Positions 49,450-61,056 of a DNA stretch of 64,000 nucleotides are shown piece by piece (the stretch's first letter is position 1; each line of letters begins with the position of its first letter). Made by a program: the position numbers and the translations under genes. Source of the DNA: Pyrus communis (Eukaryota; Streptophyta; Magnoliopsida; Rosales; Rosaceae). The notes beneath the pieces are model-generated. The model was given only the letters and a program-made list of their open reading frames with translations. It was not told the DNA's origin and searched no databases. Location: NCBI RefSeq assembly GCF_963583255.1, contig NC_084803.1, positions 23,844,428-23,908,427 of the forward strand. Reading direction: 5' to 3'.

Positions 49450-50285
49450 TGGCTGGTTTGATATTGTTGTGCTTTGAAAAAAAACTACTTCTGTTGTACT
49501 GTAAGAATAAACAGCTATGAAATAAAGCAACAGAGTGTTTAATAAATTTTTTTGTGAAAGTGCTTTTGGAAAAAAAAAAAAAAAAGTATTATAGTGTTTG
49601 ACAAACTTTTATGTACAACAGCTGTGACTATGTGAAATGACTAAAAATGATATAATACTGGATGTGCCATTAATTTAATTTTCTTAACAAATAAATGTGA
49701 ATTACTAAATATACTTTAAATTACTAAATATACTTTATTTTTAAAAGAAAAATATTTATAAACTTTATCTTAAATATTAATTACTATGACAAACTATTTC
49801 AATTGAAATATTTTAGATTGAATAGCTAGGATTCATTAGTACAATATTGTTAATGTACTTGAAAGTAGTCTAATTAGATGCATTCATCAAACTTGTCGCT
49901 ATTCTATTTCTTAATGCTTCTATCTCATGTGGTCCTTCAACTTGATAATTTTGGTATTCTTCATCATAATCATCATCACTACTATTGCTCTCTTCACAAA
50001 AGTCCTTGGGGTCATCAAAATGACGATCACGTGCAAAATACCTCTGTATGTAGCTATGAAGAGTCATTGTAGCAATAGCAATCTTCACTTGCTTATTGAA
50101 CGGGTAATTAGGCATATCCCTTAAAATTGCCCATCTTTTCTTCTATACCCCAAAAGTTAGTTCAATGATGCTTCTAAGAGAAGAATGCATGTGGTTAAAT
50201 ACCTCTTTATGACCCGTTGGTTCGGTACCCCTACGAAAATCTAGAAGATGATATCTTTCACTTTTGTATGGTCCCAAATAACCTC
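49450..50285 (-). mobile_element. PIF/Harbinger fragment (3' part)
   Basis: The left end (GGCTGGTTTGATATTGTTGTGC) and about 180 bp after it match the Tourist-like MITE at 18861-19207. Further in, the - strand codes the C-terminal part of a Harbinger transposase. The 5' half and the opposite terminal repeat are missing: sequence changes abruptly at about 50285 to P58IPK exon sequence. It sits where the Athila-like gag breaks off. Confidence 0.75.
49868..50285 (-). pseudogene. Harbinger (HARBI1/DDE_4-like) transposase C-terminus
   Basis: The - strand reads YLGPYKSERYHLLDFRRG, then HKEVFNHMHSSLRSIIE-LTFGV, a TAG stop (50143-50145), KKRWAILRDMPNYPFNKQ, IAIATMTLHSYIQRYFARD and an acidic end. This is the final third of a DDE_Tnp_4 transposase; the Glu in IIELTFG is the third catalytic acid. 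The stop replaces the Trp of FGVWKKRW by a single base change. The N-terminal two thirds are absent. Confidence 0.8.
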
Positions 50286-50995
50286 TCAATTGAGAAAGCT
50301 CCTTTTCTACAACTGAATCTTGTGGTTTTAGCTCCAAAAACTTTTTGCAGCTCTTCTTAGATGCCTCATATCTACATCAGCCAAAAAGCGCCTAAATCAT
50401 ATAAGTTTCCAATCATTAATTGGAAAGACAATGGAGATGGGGATTTCTAAAGACCTTTAGAAAACTTAAGAAATTAATACAAGCTATATTAGTTATGATA
50501 AGTTATCTTTTATCACAATGTCAGGGTACTTATTGAATTAATCACCGAGTAAAGGCCAAACAACAATTTTGGTCTAATCAGCAATATTATAACGGCTGAC
50601 TAGTGGTAGGCTAGTAGCCTAGTTGGATAATGCATGAATGACTATCAACAATAACCCATGGTTAAGTTGTTTTTGGCTTTTGAGCACACACAAAAACATA
50701 GCTGATGTGCTGCATAAAGTTTTGAGATAATGGAACTTGGAACAACTAATTATGCAAAGTAGATCACAATGACGCAGAGAGAGTGTGATCACAACAACTG
50801 GCAAAGAAGGGTGAATATTTAAAAAGTACTTGCATATCTGATGAAGAATGGATGCCCGATGATAATATGCTTCTGAAAGTGCTGGATCTACCTCTACAGC
50901 AGCATTAAGATCATTAAATGCCTCGTTATAACGCTTCACCTTTATACTCTGTGAAATCCTCTCGAACAACTCAGCTGCATTACCCAGTTTTACAT
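50286..50995 (-). pseudogene. P58IPK / DNAJC3-like gene fragment (two TPR exons)
   Basis: Exon A (50830-50995) reads ...KLGNAAELFERISQSIK, then RYNEAFNDLNAAVEVDPALS, EAYYHRASILHQIC. Exon B (about 50286-50371) continues KYEASKKSCKKFLELKPQDS, VVEKELSQL. Splice sites (acceptor TTGTACAG, donor AAGTACTT, acceptor TGATGTAG) and phase are kept. These are N-terminal TPR repeats of P58IPK, an ER-lumen DnaJ co-chaperone. The signal-peptide exon, the later TPRs and the J domain are absent. Exon B runs in frame into the Harbinger transposase at about 50285. Sequence to about 51790 may be flanking intron or leader of the same gene. It is a captured or broken fragment, not a working gene. Confidence 0.75.
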
Positions 50996-51789
50996 CTGTA
51001 CAAGGTTCATGTTCTGTAAGCCATTATCAACACACCTTGATAAGCCATAAGTAAAACTCAACAAATTCACAGCACAGTAGGTTTAACATCTCTGTCACTA
51101 CAGAATATCCAAACTACCATGCCAACTCCATACAACTCGACATTGTATACGTATAAAGACAAGAGTTTACTCTAGAATCTCCATCTACCAATTTCATACT
51201 AAAACTATAGAGCATATAGATAATCCAGATTCAGTCAACTTTCACGTATACAAGAGACGAATGGGTGTGAAATTCGTGATTAGAATCGTCAAGTTATTGT
51301 CTTTTTCCACCAATATGATTACAATCTTCAAAATGCCAAAAAGATTTCATCTAAAACCTAAACATTCCTAATGTTGAACATATAGCCGTCTCACTCGTTC
51401 AAGTTTCAACCTTTATACACTTAATTAATGCAAATAATACAAGGTTAGGTCTCATCCCATGTATTAAGATGATTCTTTGGTTGACATAGTCTTATAAGTG
51501 CTGCAATCTAATTAAAGCCCAGAATACAACATTGTCAAACACAAAGTTGGCTCATACTTTTCCTAGTATAATGGAAAGTGACAACCGACAAAGCCATTGA
51601 ATAATCCAAACACAATAAATACAGCAAAATAGTTTGATGTCTGCTAAAGCCTAGAACACCAATAACCTTAAAAATAGCCCAAAAGCAAGAATCTTTCAAA
51701 TTTGGCGCAAAAATTAAGGCAACCCAACTGAGAAAAAACATGAAATTTAACAAAAAAACAATAGATCAACGCACGAATAAATAGATCAA
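50996..51789. other. Probable flanking sequence of the P58IPK fragment
   Basis: No exon could be recognised. The sequence is AT-rich and may be the upstream intron and leader of the P58IPK fragment. It ends where the Tat-like integrase remnant begins. Confidence 0.35.
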
Positions 51790-53005
51790 AGAGTGAGAGA
51801 AATAGCAGTCGAGGTGGCGCTGATCAGCATAACCCTGAGTTGGCAAGATTCTATCATCGGCTACATAGTCAATGAAACACGCTACTATATGTAGAACATC
51901 ATGCTCGTTTAAAGATCTTTTTTAGGATAACATCTTCGCTGCCTATTACCTCCCGACGACCTGAAGATTCTTAGCTCAATCCATGAAGATGTCTATAGAA
52001 ACCACTCAAGAGATCGCTCCCTGGCACAAAAAGCTCTTAACGTTAGCTATTACTGGTCAACCATGCATCAAGACGCCAAGGAGTATGTACAAAGGTGCAA
52101 CAGCTACCAACGTTTCAAGCCTGTGCCCGCACTACCTACTAACAAACTCTACCCGCAGCGAGCCATTGGCCATTCACGCAGTGAGCGATTGACTTGGTAG
52201 GACCAATGTCACCTGCCACTGAAGGCAGAAGCATGAAGATCATTGCAACCAACTACTTCACAAAATGGGTCGAAGCTGAACCCATGACTACAACTACCCA
52301 GACGGACATAGAACACTTCATATGGAAGAACATCATCTGCCACTTCGAGATCCCACACTCCATCGTCATCGACAATGGTCCACAGTTCGTGGGCAAAGAT
52401 TTGGCAAAGTTCTTCGAAACATATGGCATCAAGTAGCACATATCCACACCCTAGTATCCACAGGGCAACAGGCAGACCGAGGTATCCAACAAGACCATCA
52501 TTGATTGCTTTAAGCAAGTGGCCAGACGAGCTCCCCGGTGTTCTATAGGTATACCGTACCACCAAAAGGGAACCAACCGGCAAAACTCCATTCTCTTTGG
52601 CGTATGGTTCTGAGGCGATCATTCATCCCAACGTCATGGTGCCAAGCATCAACACTATACTGCCAAATTTAAAGCAAAACAAGAAGGAGATGGTCACCAA
52701 CTTAGACTTGGCAAAGGAAGATCATGAGAAGGTTATCACCCGTATTGCAGCCTATCAGCAGCAGCTCTTTTCCAACTACAACAATAGGGCAAAAATCCGG
52801 CAGTTCCAGCTATGAGACTTAGTCTTTAGAAAAACCTTCATCACCACCCGACGGGAATGCTTTAAAAAGATTACTCCCATCTGGGAAGGTCCGTACAAAA
52901 TCAGCCGAGTAGGCGGAATAGGTAGCTACACCCTCACCACTATGAGCGACAAAAAAATGGACAAGCAATGGAATGCCTACAACCTGAGAAAGTACTATAT
53001 GTGAA
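51790..53005 (+). pseudogene. Tat-like Ty3/gypsy integrase remnant
   Basis: The frames give the integrase zinc region (SSIHEDVYRNHSRDRSLAQ, YYWSTMHQDAKEYVQRCNSY), the core (AIDLVGPM, ATNYFTKWVEAEP, IVIDNGPQF, NRQTEVSNKTI) and the C-terminal domain (MAYGSEAIIHPNVMVPS, LAAYQQ-like, then EGPYKISRVGG). The order matches Ty3/gypsy, Tat lineage. The catalytic Asp, Asp and Glu positions are still readable. The second zinc cysteine is Tyr (CNSY). A frameshift lies near 52150, with stops at W positions (such as TGA before AIDLVG) and at 52434. Upstream gag, protease, RT and RNase H are missing. Confidence 0.85.
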
Positions 53006-53251
53006 CTCCTCCTATTCCTTGGACCCTGTTCAAGACAAAGAAAGTTCGAAGACTCAAGCAGCTCGACGAACAAGACCTTGTATGCCGAGAATTATCAGTT
53101 GTTATGCCATTACTGCATACGAGCAAAGTTAATAAAAACCTCTATTTTCTATAATGATTGAAGGAATTATTCACAAGCTTAAGTCAAATGCATAAACAAG
53201 ATGACAAACTCTATGACAAGTAAAAGATGCCCTCTGCCTTGCAGACATGGC

Positions 53252-53398
53252 GTAAGCTCTCCAGTGCGAAAGGATAAACTAATTGCCCGACACCCATCTG
53301 GGTAAGCTCTCCAACGTGATAGGGTAAACTAATTCCCCGACACCCATCCGGGTAAGCTCTCCAATACGGGAGGGTAAATTGATCTGGAATATCCAATC
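53252..53398. repeat. Three 50-bp tandem repeats
   Basis: GTAAGCTCTCCA starts at 53252, 53302 and 53352, an exact 50-bp period. It is followed each time by GGGTAAACTAATT-like and CGACACCCATC-like sequence. The array lies just after the integrase, in the noncoding region where Tat-type elements often carry tandem repeats. Confidence 0.85.
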
Positions 53399-53774
53399 AT
53401 GGATGGGTAATACGACTACTCAATTCCCCCTGAATACAACGACTACCTAGGCCAAACGATTCCTAGAATTGGCCACGATAGTCATTCCCCTAAAATAGAT
53501 TTAGCCAACTGAAAGATTTAATTCTGCGGGATCCCAAGTCTTTAACCGAAAGAGACACTAAGTGTAGGACCCTGCCCATGAAAGAGTTTGCGTGACAAGA
53601 TGGTCTATCTTCGACGTCCAAGTCTTCATGAACGTGGCTTGGTTTTAAAGTGTTGCAATACTAGTTAAACGACTTGCATAATCAAATTACAGCTTGGAAG
53701 GATGTGGCATCTAAGGCGCAATTCCGCTTACACCTCACGCCTAAAAAGCCTCCGAGAGTTAACGACGAGGCCTG

Positions 53775-54345
53775 AAGTGGTTACGCAGGTCGTTTGCTTT
53801 TATAAGTAAGACGTATGGCCAATGACCCAACGGCTAATAACCCAAGGCAATCTGTAAGCCGAGACTTACACCTGCTATGACTACGCGGACTCACCTACTT
53901 ACTTAAAAGCAGCGCTTCCGGTCGACGATCTACGGTTTAAGTTTTCCTAGGATAAAGTCGAGGTAAGACTATAACGACTACACGGACCTCTTCTACTTCT
54001 TACGAGAAGCATGAGTCTAACCAACGGCTCTTTAAGTTAAAACTTCGCAACATACCCCGGGAAGGCCTAGGCTCAAGAAGCCACTCAAAAGCTGAAGTAC
54101 AACCATAGTGGTCACGCAGACTCATCTGCTTTCTTCGAGAAACACGTGTTCGGCCATTGGCCCTATAGGTTAAACATTTCACAATACACCCTGGGAAGGT
54201 TAAAGCTCATGAAGCCATCCAAAGCCAAGATTCATAACTATAATAGCTACACGAACTTGCTTGCTTCCTACGGAGGCAACAAGTTTGGCCGACGGCTCTA
54301 TAAGTTAGAAATCTCTCACTTTTTCCTCTTGCAGGTGAAGCCCCG
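53775..54345. repeat. Diverged repeats of about 90-140 bp
   Basis: A motif like GTGGTCACGCAGACTCATCTGCT recurs near 53778, 53877, 53969, 54109 and 54243. Between copies, GGCCATTGGCCCTATAGGTT-like and CCTGGGAAGG-like segments also recur. It is a decayed tandem array in the 3' region of the Tat-like element. Confidence 0.65.
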
Positions 54346-54659
54346 AAGACAAAGCTAAAACCTAAGTGACGTCATGGATCGACTGCTTCACTGAGGCAAC
54401 CTACCCAACCGATTGTCATAGGATAAAGTTTTTCAAAAAAACATGGCAAAATAGAAGAATGAAGCAAAACAAGGAAAACTATTTATTAAATTTCTAACAA
54501 ATTGATAAATCGGCTCGAAGGTCAGCAAAGTTCAAATAAAGCGTAACAAAAAGGAAAAGAAGAAAATTCCTAAGTCTAAGCAAAAAGACTACTCATTGGC
54601 AACCTACGCAACCACTGGTTCCTCGACTTCCATGCCTTCAGTAGATGTACTGCTCTTAG

Positions 54660-56609
54660 CAACCAAAACTTACATCAGTTCATCCTCAGTCTTGCTGCTC
54701 CACCAAAGGCAGCCTCAAATGAGAAATCAAGCAGATCAACTGGAGAAATGGAAAAAGTCTCGAAGTACTTATTGGAAAACTCATAATCCGACGACCTACT
54801 CTGGAGATGGTTTACGTAGCCAAGTTTGTAGAAATCAGCCTGACAAGAAGCAAGCGCCACTTCATGACCAACTTTCTCATTCTTCAGCTGCATATTCTCC
54901 TCAATAAGCCCAGTGTGAGCACCCTACAGCTCATCCAGTTCCTTTTTCAAGTTCTCGCTAGCAAATACCGCACCTTGCAGATCCACTTCCTTAGACTCAA
55001 GCTTACTGGCAACCTCCTTGAGACGAGACAATTCAACATGCATGAAGATAAGCTCCTTGTCGTTGGCAAAACAAGCAGGTCGTAGCTTTTAATTGACATG
55101 ATTAAGGTCCTCGACCACCGGAAAAACATGACCGACTTTCTTCTCTGCAGCTTCCAACATCGCTTGAGTTGCATTAAGCCTAGTCTTCAAGTTAACGACC
55201 TCTTGATGGGCGATCTCCATCTGCACAGAAGTGGGGGCAAAAACATCAGACCCTTTTAAAATGGCGAGTTCAGATTTGAGCTTTTCGATATTTTCAGCAG
55301 CCAAGTGAAGCTGAGCCACCAACGCCACTTCGGCTTTCTTAGCACAGTTGACAACATCCTAATCAACGCATATAGACTCAATTGCTAAGATCAAAGTCTT
55401 ATGCATTGTGGCAATCAAGGAGAACCTCCTCGAGTAGGCAGTACGCTTCACAAAAAAGTCTGAGTAAACAACAACTTTACCAACACTGTCAACAAACTTG
55501 AAGCATGCATCGACGTCCTCAAGCAGGTCAGCCTTCAGTAGCACACAAACCTTAAGAAACTCTCCAGCCTCAGACTCAGTGGATCTTTCCCCTTCTTAAC
55601 AAACAAGTCAGTCATGGCAGAAGGAGGAATAGGCTAGGCACCACCTTAGCAACAGAATCTATCTTACCACTCTTCATAACAGTGAGCCTCTCAGAAACTG
55701 AACCAGACTTAACTCCTGACAGCAGGCACAACAACAGTGATCGGGCGAGTCAACGCTTCGTTCTTTATCCTCTTTATCTCTTCTTTCGGAGGCATACCAC
55801 ATTTCTTCTCACGAAAAAGGTTAAGCAGCCAGCGCCACTCACGGTACTCATCAAGGATGCCTAAGGTAACATGTACTTTCTTCATATCTACATAAGTATT
55901 TAAAGTTGAGCCAAACTCCGAATTTACATAGAACAAGAAAATCGATCAATAAATTAAAGTCATGGAGCAGCTCAACAAAAATTCAAGGACAAGAAGTAGT
56001 TCACTTACCACTGATAAAGGTAGTCAGGACATATAGCTCAACAGAACAGTTAGACTCCTACTCTCCACTCACCTCCAAGGTATCTCTCGTCTATTCATGA
56101 TCACATTTGCTAGAAGCATCGAGCAGCCTATAGCGAGACCTTAACTGCCCCACACCTTCCTTGTGGTCGATCTCAAAGACGTATTATAAATCATTTATGG
56201 TCAAACCAAGATCAAAGAACTTACTCAAGTTCGAGAATCCCACCATTGCACGAACTGTATTTGGGGAGCACTGAGCATGTGCGCATTTCATGAAGCAGAT
56301 CACCTTTTGGCAAAGACGCGGTATGGGAAAAGTAAATCCCAACACAAAGTAGTACGAATGGAATTTGATGGCCTTCTTCCTAGCAGTGGCACCCTCACCG
56401 CATGGCTCATGGCCGCTGTCAACTTTCACTTGCTTAACGCGAACCCCTGATGGAATCGTATGCTTGTACGCCTCAAGAAAATCCTGAATCAGCTCGTCAG
56501 AATGGATCTTGACATATGCAGCCTTGAAGTAGCCCACCTTGCTGGAATAACCATGTTGACAATACAAATGTAAAGGATATTCGTCACTTTTAAGATTGGA
56601 TGAAGACAT
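54660..56609 (-). pseudogene. Antisense ORF of the Tat-like element, broken
   Basis: A reading frame opposite to the integrase starts MSSSNLKSDEYPLHLYCQHG at 56609. It continues through SDELIQDFLEAYKHTIPSGV, FHSYYFVLGFTFPIPRLCQK and AMVGFSNLSKFFDLGLTIND to 56184. After frame breaks it resumes with EYREWRWLLNLFREKKCGMP (55709-55936) and coiled-coil-like segments such as LHLAAENIEKLKSELAIL and EVVNLKTRLNATQAMLEAA (55089-55328), then SEFS-type remnants to about 54660. The first part resembles the Pfam putative gypsy-type transposon domain (PF04195-like). Extra ORFs antisense to pol are known in Tat-lineage retroelements, but their function is unknown. At least three frame breaks make this copy non-functional. 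Confidence 0.7.
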
Positions 56610-57643
56610 CTCAAAGTCTCTACAAAAAGCACAAAGAAAAATATTTAGAGGGCAACTCACAAAAAGAGAATAAAAAATAAAATAAAAACCGTGAAGCCCA
56701 GAGCTAGGCCGCAAAGGCCCAACTTTCTCTTTTATAGTGCGACTCGAAGGCCTCAGGCCTTTATGCACGCGGCCCAGCGAGAAGGAGGCCCACACCTCAT
56801 TCCTATATCCTTCTTCATGCGCTAGGCGCCCCAAGAAACAAGCCCAAACCTTATGGCCCAAGCCATCAAAGCCCGAGAGCTGGCTTGAACCAGTCTCTCA
56901 TGCTCTCCCACCTCACGGCTGCACGGGCCCGTGCCCAGCAACACTCCAAGCAGGCTTCAAGGCCCACTACGCGGTTTAACAGAGAGGGGGTGAGTGCCTC
57001 GCACCTCTATCCCTCTCAGCTATAATCTAGCAAAGCCTAAGGCTTCTCGGCCCAGCCTCCCTCGTTCCCTCTCGCCTACCACAGTAGACCCAAGCTTGCT
57101 TCACCATGTTTGGCCCGTACCAAGCTTAGCTAGGTGGGCTAAAGCCTCACGGCTCGCCCAATGCACTGACCCTCTTGCCGCACCACTAAGCTACATCGTG
57201 GTATTCCTGCCACGTGTTTCTTACCTCTTCGGCCCCCGCCGAGCCAATTTTTCAAGTTCCAAGACTACAAAAAAATTCAAGAAGAAGAAAATTCAAATTT
57301 TTCTTACCTTAGTGCGGCACAAAGAACAACAACAACAAGAGACGACTCTTTGCAAGGGCAAGAAAAGAAGAACGCTAGGGGAAGGGGAATAAAAATTTCC
57401 TTTGGCTTCTATTCCTTGTTGGAATAATGATCGCACTCCAAATTTATTTAATCCCCTGCTTAAGGCAAAATTAAATAGGTATTGGGGGCAATTGTTTTCC
57501 TTTTCCTTTAAGAAGTTTATCTCCAAATCAAAAAAGAAGATCAAGTTCAAATTGGGAAACAATTTTACAAGCCTAAGCAGCTTGGGATTCCTACACCTAC
57601 TATCTTTTTCCTGCATGTAATACAATAGGTGTGGGGGCATTTA
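56610..57643. other. 3' noncoding region of the Tat-like element
   Basis: GC-rich noncoding sequence (56690-57240) with GGCCCA-type repeats, then an AT-rich stretch. A purine-rich GTGTGGGGGCA (57630-57640) lies just before the LTR and is probably the polypurine tract. The ORFs of 115-132 codons here overlap on opposite strands and show no domain. Confidence 0.5.
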
Positions 57644-58220
57644 TGGAGCCTAAAATAATCCCAAAAATTCTAGAGGCAGCACATGGACCTTTATTCGAGA
57701 AAGACAAGATTGCCCTCAATAAATGGGCAGGCTTCCCAGATGCTCCCACGCGCAGCTCACATCCTTGGAAATCTCAACAGCTGAATACGATTGCCCATAG
57801 CTCACCTGCCCTTGGCAAGGAATTAAAGATAAGGATTAATTACCCAAATCATATCTTTAATACATTCCCATTTGAGTAAGTAATCCTAATTTAAATAAAT
57901 TAGGGATAATTATACCATTATCTCAAGATATTGTTTCCTATTTAATATCTTGATAATATTTAGATAATATCTCTCCATTAAACACTATGGCCAGCCCTAT
58001 CCCTATAAATACCCCATATTCTACCAAATTTTCAGAGCCTTTGCAACCCTAAAAAAGTTCTAAACACTTTACTCTCTCAGAAAAACTAACTTAGTCATCG
58101 AAGATCCATTGACCTACCCCCTTCGTGGGCGAGTGAGGCTTAGGTCTTTGATCAAAGGTGTTGATTGTTTTGCAGGTGCATTTGCGTCAAGACTAAAGAT
58201 GTTGGAAATTTGCATCGACA
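57644..58220 (+). mobile_element. 3' LTR of the Tat-like element (TGGAGCC family)
   Basis: Begins TGGAGCCTAAAATAATCCC next to the polypurine-like tract. It contains CCCTATAAATACC (TATA-like, about 58001-58013), TTTGCAACCCTAAAAAAGT and ends after GTTGATTGTTTTGCAGGTGC, somewhere between 58190 and 58220. The exact end is not clear. The same blocks occur at 46788 (interrupted) and inverted at 11750. Confidence 0.75.
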
Positions 58221-59489
58221 GTAAAATTCTCTTCCCTCCTATTCTCATCCCCTTCCCTCCTCTTCTTTCACAAATTGCTTTTTGTCTTCTCCTGGCTATT
58301 AAAATGTAATACAAAACATTGACGTAACTTAACCGTAACCATTCAAATAGGAGGAAAGGGAAGAGAAGGAAGACTAGGAAGAGAGATAATCATACTCCAT
58401 CAATTGTACATGCAGCCAACAACCTGAAACCGATGTCAGTATTCTATTTGAAACATAAACCGAATACTAGGAGCCGACATTGGTCCACGGGCATACCCAC
58501 CACTCCCAAAAATGTCAAGTGTTGAAGCTTTTTTGCTTCCCTCGTTTCATCATTATTTGGAATTTTGGATTCCTTTATTCAGTAGGCTTTCGGGGTCATT
58601 TCCTCTCTTGACTTTCACCTCCTGCTGCTGGTTACTGCCTGCTTTTCAATGCTGTAGAAGATACTTTATGTGCATGTCACTGAATTATTTTTTGTTTGTG
58701 CTAGTGAATATGGCTTTTCTCTTCGTATTACTATTCCGGGTTCAAATCCGAACCCCTCCTCGTAGGCCCAAGGCCCATGTTTTGACGTTTACTATATAGG
58801 TAGGTGCAAGTCCCAACCTTCTTGATACGTGTAATCCAATTTACTAAACTTTTGTGAATATATCACATAAGCCTAATAATTGGTATTAGAAAACCTCCTT
58901 TTATCAATGTAGGACAAAAGGACTTAATTTATTTTTCGTTCAAACTTCCAACAAAAAAGGTGATCGACAATTAGATGAATTTTCTGTCAATTGAGAAATA
59001 TAAACTCATATTCAGGGTAATTTCAAGTAACACAAAAAGCAAAAAATGTAAATAGTAATAGTTTATCTTTTTGATAAATTAACAAACAAAAAAAAATCAT
59101 TGCATATATTAAATTTTAGTGCGTGAATTAACTGTGGTGTGTACATGAAAGTAAAACTTAGATGCTCGTGCTGCATGACAAGATATGTCCCCAAAAAGAT
59201 GAACGATTGAACATTAGTGAGTAGGGGAATCTTGAAAGAGTTCGCCTAATAAAGCGACAGAAAATTACTAGCATTGAAAATTGGAATGATTTTAATAAGA
59301 GTGATACTTTTTATAGACTATATGTCATTTTACAATTTAACGTTAATTTTCGCACTAATATTATAAAATATTATGCCAAAAACATAATGTGTGGCAGAGA
59401 GTCTATTAAAAGTCTCACTTTTAAAACAATTCCCTTTACATTTCTCTTTGTAAATATAAAGCCATGCAATGAGTTATAAGACTAAAGAC
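58221..59489. other. Gene-free intergenic DNA
   Basis: AT-rich, no supported gene. The 95-codon ORF at 58512-58799 is hydrophobic but matches no family I know. Confidence 0.4.
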
Positions 59490-59492
59490 TAA

Positions 59493-59724
59493 GAGCTCGT
59501 TTGGATGTACTTTTAAAATGACTAAAAGCATTTTTAGAGAAAATATTTTTGGTTCCAAAAGCACTTTAAGTGCTTTTTATGAGAAACATCAATTATGTGC
59601 TTTTTCCAGGAAGCACTTTAAGTGTTTTTTCAATATTTATTAGCATTTTTACTAAGGATTGTTTCTAAAAATATTTTCACCAAAAGCGCTTTCAGTTATT
59701 TTAAAAGTATATCCAAACGAGCTC
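59493..59724. mobile_element. MITE (GAGCTCGTTTGGATG family), well preserved
   Basis: Starts GAGCTCGTTTGGATGTAC and ends ATATCCAAACGAGCTC, flanked by TAA on both sides (59490-59492 and 59725-59727). The 232-bp element is almost one long palindrome, with internal AAGCACTTTAAGTGCTT motifs. It is the intact relative of the copy at 42555-42779, in the opposite orientation. Confidence 0.88.
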
Positions 59725-59727
59725 TAA

Positions 59728-60080
59728 ATGAAGAGGAGGAGAAGCTTGATCTTTATGCATTTCATATCATTTGAGTACAAGTCTAAATTTATATTATATA
59801 TAGCACAACAAGATATCACAATTTAATCAACTACCATTTAACTGATCATCTCCCTCTTGATCATGATGCCATATAATCGTGGGTACTACTAACAAGATCA
59901 AAAATTTAAATCAAATAATGTGTCATCAATAGGAAATAAGCACGTTAATCAATGCTTAAGTAATAATTTAATCATTAACAACCACATTATTTGGTTTATA
60001 AATTTAATTTAAAAAATGTGATTCCCTTAACATTATCCAAAGAATGCTAGATAGACAATATGTATCATGCTGATGTTGCT
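59728..60080. other. Gene-free spacer
   Basis: AT-rich sequence ending in the target duplication TTGCT of the following solo LTR. No gene was found. Confidence 0.4.
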
Positions 60081-61022
60081 TGACACACCCCGATTGAGAT
60101 CAGGGCATGCTGGCCGTCACGTGGAAGTGACGTAACCATGTGCACAGTGCGGAAGCTAATAAAATAATAATAAAAATAGTACGAATAAATAAAATCCAGC
60201 TTACACAAGGGAATAACATACATGTGCAACGTAAGTGTGAAACAAAGTTCAGAGCACGAAGACCTAATGCAGTTCGGAAGAAAACGACACTACAAAAGCA
60301 CACCCGAAAGTGATCTTACACTAGTGATAGACTGTCAGATATGCCAAGGAAATCCTCAGGGAAGCCACCAAACGTGCTAGTCAACTAGAACCTGAAGGGG
60401 CGCAAAACAAAAGCGTGAGTGGGCAAAAACAAAGCTTTTCAAAAACCATTTCATAAATAAGTTCTAATCCCTCGCCATAAAACATGTATATTCCCCAGAA
60501 AATAATATACATATATGAAAATCATGCTTAGAAATATGCTATGCCAAAACCATTTAATAAATATGCAAGTGCTCAGGTAATATCACATCAATGTCATATA
60601 ATCTGTCAGCCGGAGTCACCTAACGTGACCTGTACAGCTGAATCTAGAGCTCAAATCTCTGTCTCACTAGCTATACCTGCACACGAGTCGGAACCACCTA
60701 AGGTGGTATGTACGACAGGCCTGGGTGTAATATAAGTACGCTCAAGTACTATGATCACGTGAAGGCTAAGCAAATAATCGCGGGTCACCTACGAGTCGAA
60801 ACCGCCTAAAGTAGTCTGTACGATAGGACTGTGCACCTAACTTGGATCCAAGATAAGCGTGTGGTGTGGGAGATGAACATCACGTGAAGGACTATGCCCA
60901 ACTCTGGGCGGGAGCACTGACACCGGGGGTGCAGGTTATGAGCTCTCTATGCATCTCAAATCACTACTGGATATAAACATGAATTATACTCACCTGGCAC
61001 TTACCTGTGCGTCCACAGCACC

Positions 61023-61056
<34 letters not shown>

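Noticed and set aside
52209..52622. 137-codon minus-strand ORF
   Set aside because: It is the antisense shadow of the integrase core, which has clear motifs on the + strand.
56994..57392. 132-codon ORF and its minus-strand overlap at 57293-57640
   Set aside because: Both are in the 3' noncoding part of a retroelement, are compositionally biased and lack motifs.
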